Assembly: GCA_958295715.1 (NCBI GenBank)
Contig: OY282371.1
Coordinates: 772,133-836,132, forward strand
Length of the DNA: 64,000 nucleotides
Origin: an uncultured Dehalococcoidia bacterium
Lineage (GTDB): Bacteria > Chloroflexota > Dehalococcoidia > Lucifugimonadales > GCA-2712585
Direction of reading: 5' to 3'
Part shown: positions 54,193-60,931 of the stretch, one piece after another
Position numbering within the stretch: the first letter of the stretch is position 1
How the letters are laid out: each line of letters starts with the position of its first letter
Made by a program: the position numbers and the translations under genes
The notes under the pieces: generated by a model
Told to the model about the DNA's origin: nothing
Databases searched by the model: none
What the model saw: the letters and a program-made list of their open reading frames with translations, nothing else

Positions 54193-54595
54193 CGCGCGGT
54201 GGCGCGGTTGCCTGTCGCGGTGGAGGCAAGGGAGATGGATTCCCGCCTGCGCGGGAATGACGAGAGGGGGTGCGGGAATTCGGAAGCCCCCAACGCTCTT
54301 CAAAACTAAGTGGGCGCACGCGCCCTTCCCGCCTGCGCGGGAATGACGAGATGGGGGTGCGGGAATTCGGAAGCCCCCAACGCTCTTCAAAACTAAGTGG
54401 GCGCACGCGCCCTTCCCGCCTGCGCGGGAATGACGAGATGGGGGTGCGGGAATTCGGAAGCCCCCAACGCTCTTCAAAACTAAGTGGGCGCACGCGCCCT
54501 TCCCGCCTGCGCGGGAATGACGGGCGGGGTGGCGCGGTTGCCTGTCGCGGTGGAGGCAAGAGGGATGGATTCCCGCCTGCGCGGGAATGACGAGA
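54193..54595. repeat. Array of three 87-bp tandem repeats with flanking direct repeats
   Basis: Hairpin starts (TCCCGCCTGCGCGGG) at 54241, 54327, 54414 and 54501 give units of 86, 87 and 87 bases. Each unit holds the hairpin, GGTGCGGGAATTCGGAAGC, CCCCAACGCTCTTCAAAAC and TAAGTGGGCGCACGCGCCC. The array is flanked by a 69-bp direct repeat (54193-54261 and 54527-54595, from GGTGGCGCGGTTGCCTGTCG to the hairpin). No unique spacers, so it is not a CRISPR. The gap of about 660 bases from 53978 to 54635 contains nothing else recognisable. Confidence 0.9.
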
Positions 54596-54635
54596 GGGAT
54601 GCGGCGGCGGCGGCGGCGGCGTTCGTCCATCCATC

Positions 54636-55181
54636 CTACTTGTAGTAGACGGCGATGTAGGCGTGGAAGAGGCCGAGAATTATGGTCAGGGCCGCGAGGA
54701 GCACGTGCATCACGACCCAGAAGGCTGTGTAGGCCCGGTTGTGAATCCTGATTCCCACCGGGCTGGCGACCCCCACGATGACGTTGGTCAGGAGAACCCA
54801 ACTCAGCACGGCCAGGTAGCCGTAGCCTATCTGCACGCTGTGGAGGTAGAAGAGGACGGGGGCGACAACGCCGCTGCGCTGGTGCAGGGCCATTAGACGG
54901 TGAACCCTCATGCCCCGCTGCCGCGCCAGAAAGAGGCACCACTGCCAGCAGACGTAGGCCAGCAGGCAGGAGCCGGTGACGTACTTGTACAGGTCGACGG
55001 TCTGGAGTTGGGCCAGCCACTCCCAGCGCAGCCCGGCGGCGTCTTGGACAAGGTAGGCCAGCAGCAGAAGGACCCCTGCCAGCCGCCACCGCCATTCCGA
55101 CAGCCGCGACGAGGTTATCCTCTTGACGGGGAACCGCAGCCTGAAGCCGGCGGGTCTCTCGGCGCGCCCGGCCGCGCTCAC
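54636..55181 (-). CDS. Small membrane protein with histidine ligands (b-type cytochrome candidate)
   Basis: A 181-aa membrane protein with about four helices after a basic 30-residue tail: RLAGVLLLLAYLVQDAAG, KYVTGSCLLAYVCWQWCLFL, SGVVAPVLFYLHSVQIGYG, YLAVLSWVLLTNVIVGVAS and WVVMHVLLAALTIILGLFH. Histidines in MALHQR, FYLHS, MHVLL and GLFHAY are positioned in or near helices as in cytochrome b561/ferric-reductase-like domains, so it may bind heme. It starts with a GTG in a GTGA overlap with the upstream gene. A role as a quinol-facing partner of the two c-type cytochromes is inference. Confidence 0.72.
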   Translation of the reverse strand: MSAAGRAERPAGFRLRFPVKRITSSRLSEWRWRLAGVLLLLAYLVQDAAGLRWEWLAQLQTVDLYKYVTGSCLLAYVCWQWCLFLARQRGMRVHRLMALHQRSGVVAPVLFYLHSVQIGYGYLAVLSWVLLTNVIVGVASPVGIRIHNRAYTAFWVVMHVLLAALTIILGLFHAYIAVYYK

Positions 55182-55990
55182 TCTTGGGCCTGTTCTAACT
55201 CGAGGATGGCGCGCATGGTTCCGGCGGATATCCTCCCCTCAGCCTCCCCCATGAAGACGTCGGCGGAGGGCACGTAGTAGCCGTCGGATGGCCAGTTCTC
55301 GCCCACGGCGGGCGGATTGGCGAAGGTTGCCGCCTTGTCCAGGTACTGCCGGTAGGCGTCGCGGAATCCCTGACGCAGCGCGCCCACCAGCGATAAGGCC
55401 TCCTCCATGCTCACCTCCGGCTTGGGGTATGACCAGGTCGTCGCGCCCATGATATCGCCCAACTTCCAATCGGTCTTGGGGGTCTCCGGGTCGTTGTTGT
55501 GGCAGGTGACGCAGGGTTGAGCCACGGCGAGGTCGGGGAACATGGCGCTGTGCAGGTTGACGTCCTCATCCAGAAAGCGCTGGGGCTGGCCGGTCCGCTT
55601 GATTTCTGCGAAGTGGGCCTGCTGCGCGCCGGTGAACCGGTTGGCGTCGTTCACGGGGAAGTCGGATCCCAGGAAGAGGTAGAGGGGGGCCGGGCTGCGG
55701 CGCAGGCTCTCGGCCGTCTCCCGGAGGAACAGGGCGGGCAGTGGGCCGGCGTCTACGCCGGGCTGCCGCCAGTCCTTGTCGAACATCAGGCCCTGTTCGG
55801 AGCCTGCGCCGACAATCTCCTTGGTCCACAGCTCGCGCACCGCGTCGTTCTCCGCTTCTAGAAGGGCGAACACGGCGGCTATGGGAATGGGCGTCCCGCC
55901 GGAGACCTCCGCGTCGGGCGGCGGGGCGTTGACGATGATGAGGGCGACCAGGGCCGCCGCGACCACAAAGGCACCCGCGGCCCACTTCAC
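55178..55990 (-). CDS. Tll0287-like (DUF3365) monoheme c-type cytochrome
   Basis: A 270-aa exported protein with an N-terminal membrane anchor (WAAGAFVVAAALVALIIVN) and a single heme motif CVTCHN near residue 160. The region from AVFALLEAENDAVRELW through FLGSDFPVNDANRFTGAQQA fits the Tll0287-like/DUF3365 sensor or electron-transfer domain. A KTDWKLGDIMGATTW segment after the heme is typical. It starts with GTG overlapping the stop of the pentaheme gene (GTGA) and its stop overlaps the next GTG, so the three proteins are made together. Confidence 0.85.
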   Translation of the reverse strand: MKWAAGAFVVAAALVALIIVNAPPPDAEVSGGTPIPIAAVFALLEAENDAVRELWTKEIVGAGSEQGLMFDKDWRQPGVDAGPLPALFLRETAESLRRSPAPLYLFLGSDFPVNDANRFTGAQQAHFAEIKRTGQPQRFLDEDVNLHSAMFPDLAVAQPCVTCHNNDPETPKTDWKLGDIMGATTWSYPKPEVSMEEALSLVGALRQGFRDAYRQYLDKAATFANPPAVGENWPSDGYYVPSADVFMGEAEGRISAGTMRAILELEQAQE

Positions 55991-56685
55991 GGCCGGTCTC
56001 CCCGCGTCTCGGAGGGTTCGGCGAACTTCTCCGACGAGTAGGGCGACGGGCCGCCGTCAAAGTACCGCCACACCTCCTCTTCCGACACGCCGTCTTCCAA
56101 GCGGGTGGGCGTGGTCATCTTGTGGTTCCCGTGGAAGTCGTGGCACTGTAGGCACGTGTTCCACGACTGGCTCCGGATGATGTCCGCGTGGGTGGGAAGG
56201 ATGGGGTCGTCCTTCAACTCCGTGTCCTCGTGGCAGTTGGAGCAGTAGCCCATGGTGGAAAGGGTCACCCGCTTCCCCTGGTGTTCCGTGTGACAGGTCA
56301 CGCAGTCGTAGGCCTTGATGTTCTGGCGGGCCTCGGCGAAGCGGGGTTCCAGGAAGCGGGAGATGGGGTGCCTGTCGTCGGGGCGTTCGTGGCAGGCGAG
56401 GCAGTCGCCGCTATCCACGTCCTTGGACCCGAAGCCCATGGACCTCTCGCGCAGGCCAAGCCACCGGTACACGTTGGCGCTCACCTGCTGGGCCGCGGTC
56501 CCGTCGAGGGGGACGTGGCACTGCTCGCAGCCGACGCCTTCGTGCCCGGCGTTCATCGGGCCTTTGGCGACCAGGCGGTTCCTCTCCGGGTAGGTGAAAA
56601 ACATCAGGAGGAGCAGTCCCAGGATGACGCCGGCGAGCAGGCCAACGTTCCTCCACTGTGTCAGAATTTTTTTGAATGAGGCCAT
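55987..56685 (-). CDS. Membrane-anchored pentaheme c-type cytochrome
   Basis: A 232-aa NapC/NrfH-like or DmsE-like cytochrome: an N-terminal helix (NVGLLAGVILGLLLLMFFTY) and five CxxCH sites, CEQCH, CLACH, CVTCH, CSNCH and CLQCH, over residues about 50-190. A hydrophobic anchor without a cleavage site keeps it on the outer face of the membrane. It heads a three-gene GTGA-coupled operon with a monoheme protein and a b-type membrane protein, which suggests electron transfer from quinol to an extracytoplasmic acceptor, perhaps ferric iron given the nearby imelysins (inference). Confidence 0.9.
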   Translation of the reverse strand: MASFKKILTQWRNVGLLAGVILGLLLLMFFTYPERNRLVAKGPMNAGHEGVGCEQCHVPLDGTAAQQVSANVYRWLGLRERSMGFGSKDVDSGDCLACHERPDDRHPISRFLEPRFAEARQNIKAYDCVTCHTEHQGKRVTLSTMGYCSNCHEDTELKDDPILPTHADIIRSQSWNTCLQCHDFHGNHKMTTPTRLEDGVSEEEVWRYFDGGPSPYSSEKFAEPSETRGDRP

Positions 56686-57109
56686 CTTGACGGGGGCATG
56701 TATGCGATGGGGTGAGGGAAGCGCGCCGGCTCGCGGGGGCTTGGGGCCGCCTGCGCGCCGCGTTGGCAGGCCCGGTTGTGGGGGCCAGAACTTTCCGATG
56801 GAAGGTCAAGCCGCGCCAGCCGTGAGGTCTCCCTCTGCGCCGCAAGTATACCCTATGGAGCGCGCGCGTGTCCTGACGCCGGGGCTAGCCGGGCGTTACG
56901 CCGGGGGTGGGCGGGCGGGGGCAGGAGGGATTCATGCCTGGCGCTTTCTTGGGTAAACTGAACCAAGAATCCAAACAAACTATTGACATGATGAGCCTAC
57001 TCTGCCTAAGCTGTGAGTGCGGCGCCACAATTTGCCGCACATGTGACTATCCCATCATGGGAGGCTGGGGGCCGAATAGGCCCCCATCTTTTTAGGAAGA
57101 ACGCTTACC
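56686..57109. other. Divergent 424-bp region: GC-rich half, hairpin element, then AT-richer leader
   Basis: Between divergent genes. The left half is GC-rich with no signal I recognise. Bases 56921-56944 (GCAGGAGGGATTCATGCC) match an element at 63751-63782. A TTGACA lies at 56983-56988, with a weak TAAGCT 18 bases later. An inverted repeat GTGCGGC/GCCGCAC (57017-57040) and an intrinsic terminator (57066-57093) come before the NYN gene. A 35-codon Cys-rich frame (56988-57095) overlaps them but lacks a ribosome site. Confidence 0.55.
57066..57093 (+). terminator. Intrinsic terminator inside the NYN gene leader (possible attenuator)
   Basis: A perfect 8-bp stem TGGGGGCC/GGCCCCCA (57066-57073 and 57079-57086), a 5-base loop and then TCTTTTT. 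It ends 17 bases before the ATG at 57110 and overlaps the approach to the ribosome site AGGAAG, so it would stop transcripts before the gene. Confidence 0.7.
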
Positions 57110-57958
57110 ATGCCCCTTAGAACAGCGATATTCGTTGACGGAGCAAATTTTCGAGGCAATCTCCGTAACTTCTCATTTGCATCAGTGTCGCCTCCCAGCG
57201 GGCGCAGGTACAGGCTAGAAGAACGACACTTCGATTGGAAGCGATTCTTTGACGGAGTGCTTGCGAAGTTCAAGCAGGCGACCGGTTGGGAGCATCAACT
57301 GCTCCGCATTCACTGGTATTATGCTGAGAGCATATCCCCCTGGATCTCATCAGATACTATGAGGCTCCGTCTGGCGCGACGAGTGGTGGACAGGCATCCT
57401 GAGATAAACGGGCTTACACCCCAGAAGGTAATCGACATGGCTCATAGCTGGTACACGCATGAGCGAGATTACTTCGAGCGGTTGAGAGAAGATATCTTCG
57501 AGAATATCCAAAGACAAACGGATTTCCTGGAATTCCGGTACGTGGGTCAATACCAGGTTAACCCATTCCGTGTCCATCGTATCGAACAGAACGAGAATGG
57601 AGAGATTATCTATAAGGGTGTTCAGATAGGTGAAAAAGGGGTGGATACAGGCATCGCCGTGGACATGATTGCTAAGATGCCCCACTACGATGTTGCTATC
57701 CTCGTCAGCGGGGACGCTGATTTCCTTCCAGTGGTCGGATACCTAAAGGACCACCTTAAGTACGTCTATCAGTTCTCCGTGGCGCAGGGAGTCCCTCCTT
57801 CAATCCGATACCTCTCCCCATATCTCAAAGGAAAAGTCGATTGCTTTGCATCATTCGACGAGGCGGAGCTTTTGAGTCAGTATCTGATAAGGCACAGTGG
57901 GATTCCACCGGCTATACTTGCCGCTATTGACGCCAGAATCCTGAAGCTTTCGGCATAG
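57110..57958 (+). CDS. NYN-domain (LabA/DUF88-like) PIN-fold protein
   Basis: A 282-aa protein with the NYN fold of putative metal-dependent RNases: AIFVDGANFRGNLRNFS (first Asp and Asn), EKGVDTGIAVDMIAKMP (second acidic cluster) and VAILVSGDADFLPVVGYL (third). All three acidic positions of the PIN/NYN active site are present. AGGAAG lies upstream. Composition is near 50% GC, well below neighbours, indicating transfer. It converges on the second type III-like R-M pair with an 80-base gap, and NYN proteins occur in defence and toxin-like contexts (established), so it may be an accessory RNase; this is inference. Confidence 0.88.
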   Translation: MPLRTAIFVDGANFRGNLRNFSFASVSPPSGRRYRLEERHFDWKRFFDGVLAKFKQATGWEHQLLRIHWYYAESISPWISSDTMRLRLARRVVDRHPEINGLTPQKVIDMAHSWYTHERDYFERLREDIFENIQRQTDFLEFRYVGQYQVNPFRVHRIEQNENGEIIYKGVQIGEKGVDTGIAVDMIAKMPHYDVAILVSGDADFLPVVGYLKDHLKYVYQFSVAQGVPPSIRYLSPYLKGKVDCFASFDEAELLSQYLIRHSGIPPAILAAIDARILKLSA

Positions 57959-58038
57959 GATTCGAGTGGCCTGATACTCGGCTACCGTTAGGCGGTGCGC
58001 CGTTGGGAGGAAGTGTAGGTTTATTGTGGGAGCGCGCG

Positions 58039-60861
58039 TCACCGGGGCTTGCCGACCCGAGCCCCCTCGTGCTTCCCTAGTATGTCTTTCACGTCCGAAG
58101 GGTTGTAGGAAACGGCGGATGACCAGCGCCCGAAGCCTCCGTGCTGGTTGACGGCCTCGGCCCACTGTTCCAAGGCGCGACGCTTGGCGTGGCTTTCTTG
58201 GTCCGGTTGCCCCTTCGTCTCCAGAACCAGCATGTCCCCTGACTTCAGACGGATTATGAAGTCGGGGCGATATTTCCGCACCACGCCCCGGTACACGTAG
58301 AGGATCTCAAAGCCCAGGTGGTCGTTCTTCACCCAGGCGTCGACCAAGGGGCTACGGTCTAGTTGGAAGGCCTCCGAAGCTTCCCACGTGCTATCGTATA
58401 CACACATGTTGACGTGGCTGCGGGCGGTGAAGTGGCACGGTTTGCCCGTGTGCCAGGTCGCCATGTTGGCGGTGGAGCGTATCGGGTGGTCCCGGTCGAA
58501 CACGGGCTCAAGACGCTCTGTGTTCTCGACGCGTATGGATTCCCATAGGTGCTGAACAACCTTCGTCATGTTGAGGGTGATGATGAGCCGCCGAGGGGGG
58601 CCTTCCTGATAGAACATGGGCGGCGTTACGCTAAGCCTGTTTGACATAAGAAAATGCTCGACGAGCTTCACCAACTGGGCGATGAGCGACTCCCGGCTCC
58701 CCGACCAGGACGTTTCCATCTGGTCGTAGACGTCCCGCGCCGTCTCAAAGATGATCTTCTGAGTCCGGTACTCTTTGGCGAGGGCCTCCAGGTCGATTTT
58801 ACTCAACTTGGTCACGTCCGGCTTGCCGTCCACTATGGGGGCGAGTTCGGCCAACTGCGGTGTTTTGCCGGCGTCGAGTTCTAGACCCTCCACCCGTTCC
58901 CAGTCGAGAGAGAGGCGGGGCCTGTAGACGTGTTCAACGCGTATGACGTTGGGCCACCTGATTTCGAAGTCGGCCTTTTTCGCCACCGGCTCAATGGCGG
59001 TCTTAGGCGTTGGCGGTCTCGGCGCCACGCCGTCGCCGGACTCGTGGGGCAGGAAGGTGAACGGCACGCCGAATATGTTGACGTACTCAGGTTCGAACAT
59101 GCCGGTCTTCGCATTCACTTCGTAGGAGGTGCGACGAAGGCCCCGCCCCACCACCTGCTCGCACAGCAATTGACTGGTGAACGCCCGGAGTCCCATGATG
59201 TGCGTCACCGTCTTGGCGTCCCAGCCCTCTGACAGCATCCCTACGGAGATGACGTTCTGTATCCCCTCGCCGGGCTGTCCCGGCTGGCCTACGGTGTCCA
59301 CCATCCGCCTGAGCCGCTCGGCCCGCTGGTCTGCCGTGAGCTTCGGGCCGGACGCCTCTTTGGGAGGAACCCCCTTGTCCCGCGGCGCGACCTCTGCTAT
59401 GGGTTCCTCGGACTCCTCGGCGCGTTTCAGGGCTCCCGAGTCGATATGCAGGGTCCGTTCGGCGTCGCAGAGCTCTTCGATGCGGATTTGCCTGCGGTCG
59501 AAGGCCCGTTTGACGCGAGCCGCCGTTTCGGTGCGGTTAGCGACGGTTATCATAACCGGTGGAGCGCTTAATCCGCAGTTCTTCCACTTTCTCGCGGTCT
59601 CCCGCCAGTCGTAGCCCAGCAGGTAGTAACCGTTGGTCACCAGGTCCGGAAGCGGCGCGGTGGGCGGCGCGCGGCGATTCAGGTCGTCCTTCACCTCCGG
59701 GTCGTTGTATATGTGGTACAGGCGCGACTTATACGTCTTAACGTCGGGCGCCGCGTCATCGCGGACCACCACCCGCGGCGTCTTCACCAGGCCCGACTCT
59801 ATGGCGTCGTTCAGTCCAAAATCGCTCACAATCCAGTTGAACAGGGCCTCATCCGAGCTTTTCTTGCCCGACGGGGCGAAGGGCGTGGCCGAGAAGTCGT
59901 AGCAGGTGAGGATGCCCCGTGTCTGGTGGATCCTGTCCAGGCCGCCCAGCCACTTGGTCGCTTCCTCAATGTCGGCCTTGGCGACGCCCCTCACCTTGGA
60001 TTCGGCTGGAACGCGCCAAGCGTGGTGCGCCTCGTCGTTGATGACCAGCAGGTTCCGGCAGCCGGCCATATCGTCGCCCAACGCTTGGCGGACATAGGCT
60101 TCGTCGCTCTTGACCCCGCGCTTGTCCACGCTACGCTTCCTCGAAATCTGTTCCTCCGTCTCCCAGTTGAGGGCGTGCCAGTTGCGGACAAGCGCCTTCC
60201 CGCTGCGGAGCCTGTCCATCATGGGTGAAGGGACTATGTTGAAGGCCTTGTAGTAGTTTTGGGGATGGGACGGTTCGAGGACGGCGAGGCGGCTCTTGAC
60301 CGTGAGGCCGGGGGCTATGACCAGCGCGTTCTTGGCGAAGCGGGTGTCCTGGGGATTGGCGACCTTGTTCAGGATTTGCCAGGCGATAACCATGGCCATG
60401 ACCACGGTCTTGCCCGTGCCCGTGGCCATCTTGGCGCACAGACGCCGGAACTGCCCGCCGTCACCCGGCACGTCTATCCCCACCCTCTCGCTATCGTGGG
60501 CTTCGGTCAGCCAAATCAGCGTCTCGGCGGCCTCGAGTTGGCAGAAGAAGAACCGGCGGTTCTCGAACTCCTCCGGGTCGTTCCAGTGTTCCAGCAGGCG
60601 CTTGGTAATTGCGGTCACGCCGGGGTAGCTGGCCTCCCGCCACGCCTTCACCCGCGGCCGGATCCGGTTGACCAGAGGGATTTCGACGAAGACGCCCGGG
60701 TCGTCAAAGGTCTTGGAATCCCCCGACGCTATGAGGTAGCCCGCGGGCCGACGGCCGGCCGCGCGCGAGAAGGTCCGCCTCTCCCGGCTGTAGCTCCAGT
60801 GCTCGGCAGGCTCCTCGTAGGGCCTGTTGATGATGAGCCGGTCAATTGATGACTGTTCCAT
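58039..60861 (-). CDS. Type III-like restriction enzyme, Res (helicase-nuclease) subunit 2
   Basis: A 940-aa protein. A novel-looking N-terminal 130 residues precede the SF2 helicase core: AKMATGTGKTVVMAMVIAWQ (Walker A near residue 145), NLLVINDEAHHAWRVP, CYDFSATPFAPSG, ISVGMLSEGWDAKTVTHIMG and LCEQVVGRGLRRTSYE (motif VI). The C-terminal nuclease reads YRPDFIIRLKSGDMLVLETKG, a PD-(D/E)xK pattern. It is distinct from Res 1 in its long middle region and resembles the BPTD_3080-type restriction helicases. It lies 70 bases downstream of Mod 2 and should restrict DNA not modified by it. Confidence 0.9.
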   Translation of the reverse strand: MEQSSIDRLIINRPYEEPAEHWSYSRERRTFSRAAGRRPAGYLIASGDSKTFDDPGVFVEIPLVNRIRPRVKAWREASYPGVTAITKRLLEHWNDPEEFENRRFFFCQLEAAETLIWLTEAHDSERVGIDVPGDGGQFRRLCAKMATGTGKTVVMAMVIAWQILNKVANPQDTRFAKNALVIAPGLTVKSRLAVLEPSHPQNYYKAFNIVPSPMMDRLRSGKALVRNWHALNWETEEQISRKRSVDKRGVKSDEAYVRQALGDDMAGCRNLLVINDEAHHAWRVPAESKVRGVAKADIEEATKWLGGLDRIHQTRGILTCYDFSATPFAPSGKKSSDEALFNWIVSDFGLNDAIESGLVKTPRVVVRDDAAPDVKTYKSRLYHIYNDPEVKDDLNRRAPPTAPLPDLVTNGYYLLGYDWRETARKWKNCGLSAPPVMITVANRTETAARVKRAFDRRQIRIEELCDAERTLHIDSGALKRAEESEEPIAEVAPRDKGVPPKEASGPKLTADQRAERLRRMVDTVGQPGQPGEGIQNVISVGMLSEGWDAKTVTHIMGLRAFTSQLLCEQVVGRGLRRTSYEVNAKTGMFEPEYVNIFGVPFTFLPHESGDGVAPRPPTPKTAIEPVAKKADFEIRWPNVIRVEHVYRPRLSLDWERVEGLELDAGKTPQLAELAPIVDGKPDVTKLSKIDLEALAKEYRTQKIIFETARDVYDQMETSWSGSRESLIAQLVKLVEHFLMSNRLSVTPPMFYQEGPPRRLIITLNMTKVVQHLWESIRVENTERLEPVFDRDHPIRSTANMATWHTGKPCHFTARSHVNMCVYDSTWEASEAFQLDRSPLVDAWVKNDHLGFEILYVYRGVVRKYRPDFIIRLKSGDMLVLETKGQPDQESHAKRRALEQWAEAVNQHGGFGRWSSAVSYNPSDVKDILGKHEGARVGKPR

Positions 60862-60931
60862 TGTCCGGCCTATTGGTCGCCCTCCCGCGTAATCGCAATC
60901 AGGCGCGCAGTATCGACGAAGGCTTTGCTCA

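Noticed and set aside
54241-54525. CRISPR array
   Set aside because: The repeated unit is 86-87 bases including what would be the spacer; intervening sequence is identical between units and no cas gene is present. The arrays at 12014 and 21352 fail for the same reason.
56988-57095. 35-codon Cys-rich leader peptide gene before the NYN gene
   Set aside because: Attractive CxxCxC...CxxC pattern, but no ribosome site, and its ATG overlaps the TTGACA that would be the promoter. Kept only as part of the leader finding.
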